Assembly: GCA_029204225.1 (NCBI GenBank)
Contig: CM055104.1
Span: forward strand, 25,189,285 to 25,253,284
Source: Diphasiastrum complanatum
Lineage: Eukaryota > Streptophyta > Lycopodiopsida > Lycopodiales > Lycopodiaceae
DNA length: 64,000 nucleotides
Reading direction: 5' to 3'
Below are positions 10,400-19,100 of the stretch, piece after piece. Positions within the stretch are counted from its first letter, which is position 1, and every line of letters starts with the position of its first letter. The translations under genes and the position numbers were made by a program. Below the pieces are notes generated by a model. That model searched no databases, was not told the origin of the DNA, and saw nothing but the letters and a program-made list of their open reading frames with translations.

Positions 10400-11193
10400 T
10401 GAAGCAAACTGATCGTTTCTGCCTCAACTGCAGCTAACAATTTTTAGGATGCGGAAGCATGCATTATTCTGCAACTGTCGCATTTTTTGCAAAAAGCGAA
10501 AAATATGAAGTATGCGAAACTTGATGTATTTTACACATCTAAGCACAATTCTGCAATTGTCATATTTTTTGAAAAGCGAAAAATGTGAAATCCATAAAGC
10601 TACGTGTAGTTTTGTGCACTTAGGCAGGTTTTAACTGTAGTAGAAAATATGCAAAAAAGCCGAAGAGAGAGAATGTCAAAAAATGTAAAAAACCCGACAA
10701 AATTTTCCATGCTAAGTTTCTGCACATTACGAATCTACGGCTAACTTTTGATTGCCAAGTCAATATGATCCATTTATCAGAACAACAGTATACACATAAA
10801 AAATACTATCGTTCATGCATACATAGCAGAAAAACTGATAGAAAGATCTATTGCTTTATAAATCTCCTTTGGATAAGAGCTTACAATCTACCGCTTATCC
10901 GCGTGCTAGTTTCTGTTTTCTTTTTTATAGTTGTATCAGCTTCTCTTCTATCTCACTCTCTCCTACTCTCTCTAATTCTCTGCTCTATGTTTTTACAAAC
11001 TTATATTCTATCTTTACATCTTCTTCCTAAGCTTTTCTTGTAAAACTAATAGCCACGTTTTAGCACTTGATTAGTTACGGTTGTCTGATTCTATTGTACT
11101 TGCGGATTGCACTTGCGGCCATCTTTGCGAGATTTGATTCGTCCTGCATGGAGGTGTCCAGGGATGAAGGAAAGTGAAGTTCATTTTCCAACA
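10400..11193 (-). repeat. copia-1 3' LTR (794 bp)
   Basis: Matches 14432-15181 over its length, with 44 bp net length difference. It contains the GCGAAAAA/CGCATTTTTT inverted repeats (10485-10600), a CT-rich block (10940-10990), and the end TTCCAACA next to the purine tract at 11194. Confidence 0.9.
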
Positions 11194-11217
11194 CTCCCTC
11201 TTGAACTGAAGATTCCT

Positions 11218-11910
11218 TCAGCCGACTCCCATCTTTGTCCTATGTTTTTTGAATAGTTTTTTTGCAAGGGGCTTGGTAAGAACATCTGTTGTCATTTCTG
11301 CGATCTTCACATACTTAATCTGAATTTTTTGTTTCTGCACAAGATCTCTAATATGATGGTATTTGAGTGGAATGTGCTTTGCCTTGGAATGGAAGACAAC
11401 GTCTTGAGTCATGGAGATTGTGCTGGTAGTATCCATATACATGATGACAGTAGGTTCTGCTTGTTGCTCTCCTAGCTCATTCAACAGTTGTCTTAGCCAC
11501 ACGATCTCATTTACATTATTTGAAGTAGCTACATATTCTGCTTCGCATGAGGATTGTGCGATAAGAGTATACTTTTTAAATACCCAGCTTACTAGCCCTC
11601 CACATATCATGAAACATCTGCCAGTGACAGATTTGTTGTCATCCTTCGAGCTTGCCCAAGTGGCGTCACTATATGCCTTTAGAGTGGATTCATCTGACTT
11701 GGAATAGACAATGCCGAAATCCATGGTCTGCTTGAGATATTGTAAGATCCTCTTAGCTAGCTCCCAATGGTACTTTCCTGGATTGTTAGAAAATTGTGCT
11801 AAAGCATAAACATGATGTATTGAGTTGATTTCCTCCTGCATTGCCTTCCTCCATTCTTCTGATTCCCGACTTGCAATTGCTTCTGAGTAAGTTTCAGATT
11901 CTGTTGTCAT
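11218..11910 (-). CDS. copia-1 fused pre-RT segment and RNase H (RT core deleted)
   Basis: A single open frame of 230 codons. Residues 1-32 are the copia segment before RT (SRESEEWRKAMQEEINSI). Residue ~35 onwards is already the post-RT/RNase H part (YHWELAKRILQYLKQT), so about 250-300 residues with all RT catalytic motifs are missing without a frame break. RNase H keeps AYSDATWAS, SSCEAEYVA and a third Asp in YMDTTSTISM. The end DVLTKPLAKKLFKKHR is the usual polyprotein tail. The protein cannot reverse transcribe. If made, it would be an RNase H-like fragment. Confidence 0.85.
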   Translation of the reverse strand: MTTESETYSEAIASRESEEWRKAMQEEINSIHHVYALAQFSNNPGKYHWELAKRILQYLKQTMDFGIVYSKSDESTLKAYSDATWASSKDDNKSVTGRCFMICGGLVSWVFKKYTLIAQSSCEAEYVATSNNVNEIVWLRQLLNELGEQQAEPTVIMYMDTTSTISMTQDVVFHSKAKHIPLKYHHIRDLVQKQKIQIKYVKIAEMTTDVLTKPLAKKLFKKHRTKMGVG

Positions 11911-12020
11911 CAGACATCGGTTCTCATCGCAGCTGTTTGCTGCAACTTTCTCAATAGCCTTCTGTCGGATTCTGATAGAGCGTCTTGGATCAACTAGATT
12001 CTTTGGTTGTTCAGATTGTA

Positions 12021-12335
12021 CTAGTTGTTGTGGGGACTGTGGCTCCTGTCTCTAATCGCTTGTTGATCTTCTTGATCATGCGGCTCTAGAGAGGTCTGCT
12101 CTCCCTCTTTAGTCCAGTCAGAGATGTAAGGAGTCAGATCAAAGAATTGATAACCAGTCTGGTCTGCATCTTCCTGGAATGTCTTCTCATCAAACTTGAC
12201 ATCTCTGCTTACTTGCACTTTATTGGTTTCAGGATCATATAACTTGTAGCCAGGTGAATTGATTGCATATCCCACGAATATCATGGGTCTTGATTTTTCA
12301 TCAAGCTTGAACTTCTTTTCCCGAGACACATGCAT
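12021..12335 (-). pseudogene. copia-1 integrase C-terminal/linker part
   Basis: The minus-strand frame encodes KFKLDEKSRPMIFVGYA, followed by GYKLYDPETNKVQVSRDVKF, the conserved segment that follows the integrase core in copia polyproteins. An acidic, Gln-rich linker follows. A stop at about 12050 separates it from the fused RT-linker/RNase H frame. Confidence 0.85.
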
Positions 12336-12587
12336 GTATGCCCTGCACCAAACACTCTGATATGCAACAAGTTGGGTTTGTCACCAGTCCAAGCTTCATA
12401 GGGTGTGACATCACTTACAACAACTATCATGCTCCTATTCTGTAGATTAGACGGCACATGCATGTATGCCCTGCAACCAAACACTCTGATATGCCACAAG
12501 TTGGGTTTTTCACCAGTCCAGACTTCATAGGGTGTGACATCGCTTACAACAATTGTCATGCTCCTATTCTATAGATTAGATGGCTGT
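12330..12587 (-). repeat. 129-bp tandem duplication in the copia-1 integrase
   Basis: Units 12330-12457 and 12458-12587 each encode SDVTPYEVWTGEKPN and HIRVFG-type sequence and differ at about ten positions. The duplication repeats the integrase block around the ACxxYM segment and breaks the reading frame at its downstream border. Confidence 0.85.
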
Positions 12588-12826
12588 TAGTATAGCTTCT
12601 GTCCAAAATTTCTTTGACAGCTTCGCCTGCGCCATTATGCACCTTGTTGCTTCCATTAGGGCCCGATTCTTTCTTTATGCTACCCCGTTGTGCTGTGGTG
12701 TGTAAGGCATAATATATTGTCTTTCAACTCCTTCATGTTGGCAAAAGGTCTTGAGTTTTGTGCTGGTGTATTCTCCACCATTATCAAATCTCAGAACTTT
12801 GATTTTTCTTCTTGTTTGTGTTTCAA
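12560..12826 (-). pseudogene. copia-1 integrase core remnant
   Basis: Out-of-frame minus-strand pieces cover the second half of the integrase core, around the RxDNGGEY and QQNGVxERKN blocks (complement of 12660-12790). The frame from 13852 ends at 12827 just before this part. Only short matches can be read by eye, so the exact catalytic residues remain uncertain. Confidence 0.65.
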
Positions 12827-13852
12827 CTAAACTTTTGAACTGTTAAAAAACTGTGAACACATCAGACTTTTCTTCAAGTAGACAAATGTCATGTGTGTGT
12901 AATTATCAATAAATGTAACGAAGTACTGCGATCTAGATATAGATGGAACCTTCATAGGGCCACATAGATTGCTATGTATCAACCCAAGAACCTCCTTTGC
13001 TCGTACTCCTTCAAATTTGAATGGTTCACGGTGCTGCTTGCCCTTCAAACATGATTCACACAGAGTGATCTTTTCGTCAGTCACGTCCCAACCTTCTGCC
13101 ATTTTGCTCCTTGACATTCTATAGAGTGTGCTGATGCTGTAGTGGCACATCCTCTTGTGCCATAGTTCATTCTTGTTTTCTTCATCTGAAGTGACAAGAA
13201 CCTGATCAGTGGGATTTTGGACATTTGTTCTATACAAGTTGCCTTTTCTTTCAACTATCACTAGGATCCGGTTGGTATCACAGTCCTTTATGTGACATTC
13301 GTTACTATTGAAAGTAACACTCAGCCCCATATCGGTGATCTTTGCTACTGACAACAAATGACTTTTCAGTGTGGGAACATGCAGGACTCCTTCTAAGTCT
13401 TTATAGCCAGATGTGGTCTTCATACGTAGAGTTCCTGTCCCCATGACACGGTGCTTGCTATTGTCTCCCAAGATGACTTCTCTGTCTCTGTTGGAGGTCT
13501 TGTAGTCTTCTAGAATTGTCCTTTTGCATGTGATGTGTGAGGTGGCTCTTGAGTCTATGATGATCTTTAGATTTGAGTGTGCATTGTGCACATCTCTTGC
13601 TGTCATAGCTTGTTTTGGCTCTTCCTCTTGATGGGAAGATTCTGCAGTACGTGCCTTGTCTTTGTTTTTGTTGTTGGGATTAAACCAACAATCAAATGTT
13701 GAGTGTCCCTTTTTCTTGCAATGGATGTAGATGTTGTTGGAATTTCCCCAACAATTTTTCTCCAAGTGGCCATTCTTCTTGCAGTAGCTGCATACTATAG
13801 GTGGCTTTGAACTGCATTCATCTCTTGTTATAGATGTGCTTGGCTTCTGCAC
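12827..13852 (-). pseudogene. copia-1 gag zinc knuckles, protease and integrase N-terminus
   Basis: An open frame of 341 codons. Residues 20-35 are a zinc knuckle, CSYCKKNGHLEKNC. A second knuckle has its first Cys replaced by Tyr (YIHCKKKGHSTFDC). The protease motif near residue 98 reads DSRATSH instead of DSGA. LWHKRMCHYSISTL (about 230) is the pre-integrase domain and CESCLKGK its zinc-binding end. The first catalytic Asp of integrase is Asn (HSNLCGPM, about 294). It is in the same frame as the gag part at 14069-14431, with stops between. The protease and integrase would be inactive. Confidence 0.85.
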
Positions 13853-14068
13853 TTTTCCTTTCTATTTTCTTCTGACAATGGATGCTTGGTCCTCGCTGTC
13901 TTGAGAGTCAGTATGATCTCTCATGATGACTTCATCCTTCATAGTTTTAATAGCATCGCCGAATGTCATGTTAGGAGTCCTCATGAGTATTGACCTCAGG
14001 CTGTAGTATGGAGATGGTAGAGTTCTTATAAAGTGTAAGAACTACTGCTCCGGTGGGATCACATGAGT

Positions 14069-14431
14069 TTAAATTGCAGTTGCCAATTGATCGAAGATGG
14101 CTTTCATCTTCCCAGCATGCTTGTCTAGATCACTGCCATCCCACTTCATATTCAGAAGTTGATTGTTGAGATGCAAAATCTCTGCACTTGTCATTTGCTC
14201 ATGTTTGGCTTGTAGCCTTTCCCACATTTCGTGGCTAGTTTCACAGTCCACAATGGTCATCATGATGTCTTCTACAAGTGATAGAGTGATGAGTGCCATT
14301 GCTCTATCGTTCTTCTTTCTCCATTCAGCCGAATTTGTCTCCAGACAGCGCAGTTGCTGCCATTGAATACACTCACAACTTTTTGCTGCAGGTTCGTTGC
14401 CATTTAATAGTCTGTAGTGCTCTAATACCAT
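14069..14431 (-). pseudogene. copia-1 truncated gag
   Basis: The frame starts at an ATG overlapping the LTR/primer-site border (ATGGTATTAGAGC), so the normal leader and N-terminal gag are deleted. From residue ~35 it is a typical copia gag (UBN2-like): ALITLSLVEDIMMTIVDCE, then EMWERLQAKHEQM and HLNNQLLNMKWDG. It stops at 14069. The same frame continues to 13853 through two or three stops as the rest of gag, containing MTFGDAIKTMKDEV. Confidence 0.8.
14419..14430 (-). promoter_or_regulatory. copia-1 primer-binding site
   Basis: The minus strand reads TGGTATTAGAGC immediately after the 5' LTR, complementary to the 3' end of initiator methionine tRNA with one difference from the common TGGTATCAGAGC. 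Confidence 0.85.
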
Positions 14432-15181
14432 TGAAGCAAACTGATCGTTTCTGCCTCAACTGCAGCTAATTTTTAGGATGCAGAAGCATGCATTGTTCTA
14501 CAACTGTCGCATTTTTTGCAAAAAGCAAAAAATACAAAACTTAGTGTATTTTACGCTTCTAAGCACATTTCTACAATTGTCGCATTTTTTGAAAAAGCAA
14601 AAAATGCGAAATCCATAAAGCTACGTGTAGTATTGTGCACTTAGGCACCTTTTAACTGTAGTAGAAAATATGCGAAAAAGTCGAAGAGAGAATGTCAAAA
14701 AATGCGAAAAACCCGACAAAATTTTCCACACTAAGTTTTGCACATTACGAATCTACAACTAACTTTTGATTGCCAAGTCAATATGATCCATTCATCAGAA
14801 CAACAATATACACATAAACATTCATGCATACATAGCAGAAAAACTGATAGAAAGATCTATTGCTTTATAAATCTCCTTTGGTTAAGACCTTACAGCCTGT
14901 CCCTTATCCGCGTGCTAGTTTCTGTTTCTATTTTATAGTTGTGTCAGCTTCTCTTCTATTTCACTCTGTCCTACTCTCTCTAATTCTCTGCGCTACGTTT
15001 TCACAAACTTATATTCTATCTTTACATCTTCTTCTAAGATTTTCTTGTAAAACTAATAGCCGCGTTTTAGCACTTGATTAGTTACGGTTGTCTGATTCTA
15101 TTGTACTTGCCTTTCCGAGATCTGATTCGTCCTGCGTGGAGGTGTCCAGGGATGAAGGAAAGTGAAGTTCATTTTCCAACA
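14432..15181 (-). repeat. copia-1 5' LTR (750 bp)
   Basis: Counterpart of 10400-11193, starting TGTTGGAAAATG on the minus strand. It contains a perfect inverted repeat, CGCATTTTTT...AAAAAATGCG (about 14580-14608), and further GCGAAAAA units. Confidence 0.9.
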
Positions 15182-15571
15182 GATTCTTCACGATGGTGCA
15201 ACTGAGTATTAACATCTATTCGTGGATTATGTAAATTTGATGGCGCTATAGGTGAAGAATGAACTTCGGCTACAACTTTGGCGGCTTCTAATGCCTCCTC
15301 TTCTTGCAAATATTTGATCCACTGCCTCATGTTGTGGTATTTCTTCTTCGAGATTCGAATACACCCCTAATTTGGTAGGTAGATCAATAATTGGCACAAA
15401 TTCAACAGGTGTTGAATCAACATCAACTCCTTTCTGCTTCTGAGCTCGTGTAACAACCATCAATGGTGCACTTGGTTCAGTAGGTCGTACTGTTGGCCTC
15501 TGCTCAATTGTAATCATATTCAATGGAGTAGTTACCGGCGGTGGTTTGGGTCTTGCTATCAATGTCTTCAA
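15182..15571 (-). pseudogene. gypsy-2 region upstream of protease
   Basis: A minus-strand frame of 114 codons (15571-15227), rich in Pro, Thr and Val (MVVTRAQKQKGVDV, then EFVPIIDLPTKLGVY), typical of the gag-protease spacer of plant gypsy elements. It runs to copia-1 at 15181 and resumes at 10399. No gag or 5' LTR of gypsy-2 is recognisable further right, so the element is truncated about 15572. Confidence 0.6.
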
Positions 15572-15599
15572 TTATAAAAGTATGTGAGCAATTCATTGC

Positions 15600-15750
15600 A
15601 ATAACTTGGTCCTTTAGATGCACCTCTATATGCAAGTCATCAATAGCAAAAAAATTCATGTCTCTATCCTTTATTTGCATGCTTTAGGTGCACCTTTATA
15701 TATAGGTCATAAACAACCAAAAGTTCACTTCCCTCTCTTTTTATTGCATG
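15600..15750. repeat. Imperfect ~67-bp tandem duplication
   Basis: Two units share the pattern TTTAG(A/G)TGCACCT(C/T)TATAT...GTCAT...TTATTTGCATG, at about 15615-15681 and 15682-15750. No coding content. Confidence 0.5.
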
Positions 15751-17593
15751 CATTCATAGGCTCTCAACTTCCATGACACACCACCATCATCACTAACAAC
15801 AATAATCAAACAAAAAGGGAGGCTTTGGGTGCTTTAGTAATAATCTTTGCAAGATTAGAGATGTATTTGTGGCTATGAATTTATAACGGAGTACGGAAGG
15901 TCTCGAGCATCTAAGATGCAAGGGCCAAGGCACAATTCACAAAGTGTTTCTAGGGGCCAATACATGAATTGTGCCTTTTGAGCGGCTTGGAATTTGACGT
16001 GCACCACTACCTTTCACCCATATGGGCTTTTTTTTTTCACCCACATGGGTTTCCTTTTTTTTTACCTTTCACATGACATGTATAATGCCCCTTTTAAATG
16101 AATATGAACCTTTCAACGCAGATTATGATATATTTTACAGCTTGCAAATTGGGGCTATAAACTTTTGAGTGCCTAAAAGTAGGTTTAATGGAAACCCAGA
16201 CAATGAAGAGCCGGAATTCTTTGTGTTTTTCCGTCTCTCGATGTTCCATTTATACTTGGTAGGAAAGTCCGCTTCATCTCTCTTTCGCTGTAGTATGTAT
16301 CCAAATGGAAGGTTGAGGTTGTTCTCCGAGCTTGTTCTGATGCACAATGAACAGCTACAGCTATGGAGTTGCATCCGACGTAGCAAGAGTCTTTTGGCAC
16401 TGGGGATAGCTCATTGTTGATATCTGCATTCAATTCTCAATTTCGTGCTCTGCTGCCAACAGCACCAAGAAACCATGGTGGGCTATGTGGCAACTTATTT
16501 CGCTACGAATCTGCAGCTGAGAAGGGTGCGATTTCACACCTTTGTTTCTCATCTGTTGGTTCTATCTGGAGCGCTTTAATTTTCATGAAAAAGCAAAACA
16601 GATAGGTTGTGATGAACAACAACGGCCGTAAATCTTAAGGGAAAAGCTCAGGAACAGGGCAGTCAGGCTGTTTTGGATGTCTTGCATCTTGAGATCGAGA
16701 CACAAGAGACCAAGCTTGTAGGTTGCTTGTTTGAATGTGTTTTTGGTCCAAAAAATATGAAAGGTGTGGACTTTGATCGACCGTGCCTGGCGCTTCTTGT
16801 TACTTGGGGCTCCCCAAAAGCTAAGTTTTTAAGCACTCCTTGATGTAGATAAATCGTCTATCGAAACAGTGAAAAGCAACTGATTTTAGTTCGTCGATGT
16901 GATATTGATTTCAAGAAACTAGATGCGTTTGTAATGAGACGACAGGCTGAGAAGTATCGAGGCAATTATTTGCACCAGCCTTGAGTGTTCGTATTCAGGC
17001 TACCGGTTATAGCTAGGAAGCTGAAGGGTCAAAGTTTTTCTTCTCTGTGCGAAGGAGCTGAAATTGCAGATGGAAAGAGTCAAAATGCTTGTTGGGGCGT
17101 CGAGAAAGCTACTGAGTTTCACTTCCATACATTTCCAAACTGCAATAAGTTCGATACGCCTGGGGTTCGCTTCTGATTCCCACACGCATAGATCTTGTAT
17201 GTGCTACGATCAAGCAGCAGGGACGCAAGCCTTATCCACTTGAATGGAAAGTCGTTAAACATTTTTCTGTGAATATTGCACAAAAACGCACCAGATGATA
17301 AAATTCTAGTCCAGACAGGATAACTTAAAGTTTTATCATAGATTTAATTAGACAATGAGTAAGATCTTGCAGATAGCAGTTAAAGATTGATTTCTAGACG
17401 CAGTTGGCCTTTGATTATGTGAAAAAGAAACTCTTAAAGACAATCTGATCTGTGAAGACGTGAACAACAAAGTACCGCATTTTGTTTAGGCAAGGGGAAA
17501 ATGCTAGCAACTAATTTAGCGTTTGAAGTCAATTGTGAAGGACCCATATTTACACGAGGGTAAGCTATGCAACTTGAAGAGAATTCTTAACAG
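15751..17593 (+). other. Low-copy non-coding DNA, probably intron of the gene at 17594
   Basis: No supported exon. Short frames at 16169-16420, 16414-16605 and 16985-17176 overlap on both strands and lack recognisable domains or paired splice sites. Two T-runs with the phrase CACCCA(C/T)ATGGG occur at 16015-16060. The exon downstream has a good splice acceptor, so part of this stretch is likely intron. Confidence 0.4.
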
Positions 17594-18253
17594 CAAGGGA
17601 ATTTTCTCGTGAAAACATCTCGTCGCACTGAACTTGAAGAGGAGATTTATCAAAACAATTATGTGCTACAATCTAAGGTCACTATAGTTATGCCTAACAA
17701 AAACTGGACTAGAAGAGGAGGCTCTAATTGCAGTGAAGGCCCAGAACAGCTGCTAGCAAAGAAGAGAAGGCCAAAGAACCTAGGGGCATATAGCTCTGGC
17801 AGGCTGAAAAGTGGTGCACCTAAAAACAGGGCAAGCAATGGACAAAGGAATTTCGTTGACGAAAGAGAATCCGATAATATACTGATTGAAGCCATGGATG
17901 TAAATGTTCATGAGCCAATCAATCTGAATCTGGATGGTTTGGCTAGTGTATATGAAGCTGAGGAGAAAACTATCAAGCCCCACGTGAAAGCTAAGAAGGT
18001 CAGGTTCTCTTTGAAAAATAATGTTGTTTGGAAACCAGATGGACCATTACCCCCACTTTCGGTTCGATTGCCTCCTCTTGCAATGCCTAGAGGAAGTGCT
18101 CTGAAGAAGGGTTTATCTCCAGGGCCTATTTGCATCTTAGCCCCTGCAAAACCTAAGAGCAGCTCAAAACGCAGGCTTATGATTTTAACTCAGAAAAAGC
18201 TGAAAAATGCCAAGCGGTTTTCAAAAGTATCTAAGTCTAGGAAGACAGGTTAG
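17594..18253 (+). CDS. Terminal exon of a probable RRP1/Nop52-like rRNA-processing protein
   Basis: The frame is open from 17591 to TAG at 18251-18253. A strong acceptor, TTCTTAACAG, ends at 17593, so I start the exon at 17594 and not at a GTG codon at 17609. The 219 or so residues are basic and low in structure, with nuclear-type lysine/arginine clusters. They end in a conserved-looking block KKVRFSLKNNVVWKPDGPLP, then LPPLAMPRGSALKKG and SPGPI. From memory this block is typical of the C-terminus of plant RRP1/Nop52 homologues, nucleolar proteins of 60S rRNA processing, but I cannot verify it here. The N-terminal Nop52 domain is not in the window upstream. It could be a real gene with long introns or an isolated fragment. 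Confidence 0.55.
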   Translation, partial: QGNFLVKTSRRTELEEEIYQNNYVLQSKVTIVMPNKNWTRRGGSNCSEGPEQLLAKKRRPKNLGAYSSGRLKSGAPKNRASNGQRNFVDERESDNILIEAMDVNVHEPINLNLDGLASVYEAEEKTIKPHVKAKKVRFSLKNNVVWKPDGPLPPLSVRLPPLAMPRGSALKKGLSPGPICILAPAKPKSSSKRRLMILTQKKLKNAKRFSKVSKSRKTG

Positions 18254-19100
18254 GACAAAATAGCACGATATTTTCTGGTGTCATGAACATCTACATGAAG
18301 CTGACGGCAAGGGTTGTATTATCATTTAGGTTTGAAGTGTTCAAGGATCTGTCATTTGCTTCTCCTAGAAAGTCTGCAGTTTCTAGTTCATTTCAACTGA
18401 AACTACTCCCAAACTGCTGATTTCAAACTTTGTGAATAAGGATTACGATTGTTATGATTATTTGGCATTTAAGACTGCTTTGTTGTAATTTAGAGAGTGG
18501 AGATTTCTATGTTTGCCGGCTGATTTGCTCTAGATCTCTTATAAGACTGCAGTATAGCCATCCAAATTGTTCTGACTTGCAGCAGATAGGTCTCTCAGAT
18601 GGTCAAAGTTGGAGCATTTCCAGCCTCGTTGTCAAGTTGTCGTTTCAAACATTTTTAGCTCTCTATTGTGATACCCTGAATAACGGGGAGATTTTAACCT
18701 TCCTAGAGCTGACTCAGGTAAACAAATCAAGTCTTGAAGTTTGCATTAAAATGCTGCATGTACTTGTTGGTGGTGTTTCAGCTGTTCATGGTTAGATGTA
18801 GATGAGAATGTTTTGACTAAAACTTGAGATTGATAAGTGATTTTTCTTCAAAACTCATATTTAAATCTTTGAAGTCGTATAGTGCTCGTCTTTGTAGTTC
18901 TGTTAATTGGCAGACCAAGTGTGAGATAGAGATATTTGGACTAGGATATACCAAAGAATTCAGTCCATTTGATTCTTTGTCTGCAATATTGCTTTTCAGC
19001 TGCTATGCAGCCTTGTGAAAAATGGCCAGCCTCTGCAAACATCATTTTTGTACTTTCTCATGGCATGAGACACAATTTACCTGTCCTTAGGTGCGCTTCT
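18254..19100 (+). other. Likely 3' UTR and flank of the exon at 17594
   Basis: Downstream of the stop codon the base composition stays gene-like (T-rich, few long A runs) to about 18800. Small frames at 18454-18795 and 18824-19018 have no recognisable domains. I see no clear polyadenylation signal close to the stop. AATAAAG near 19167 is a weak candidate. Confidence 0.3.

Larger units (their letters stand above)
10400..15181 (-). mobile_element. copia-1: RT-deleted Ty1/copia element inside gypsy-2
   Basis: A 4782-bp insertion with LTRs at 10400-11193 (3') and 14432-15181 (5'), both TG...CA. The primer site TGGTATTAGAGC adjoins the 5' LTR and a purine tract (CAAGAGGGAG) adjoins the 3' LTR. 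Flanking 5-mers are AATTC and GATTC, a duplication with one mismatch, and gypsy-2 sequence resumes on both sides. Gag, protease, integrase and RNase H remain with a few stops, but the whole RT core is deleted. The LTRs differ by indels and many substitutions, so it is an old insertion. Confidence 0.9.

Noticed and set aside
14419-14430. TGGTATYAGAGC sites considered as pieces of tRNA genes
   Set aside because: Only 12-13 bases match and all adjoin LTR ends. They are primer-binding sites, and no tRNA cloverleaf was seen in the window.
16169-16605. Frames at 16169-16605 considered as upstream exons of the gene at 17594
   Set aside because: They overlap antisense frames, lack recognisable domains, and have no convincing donor/acceptor pairs.
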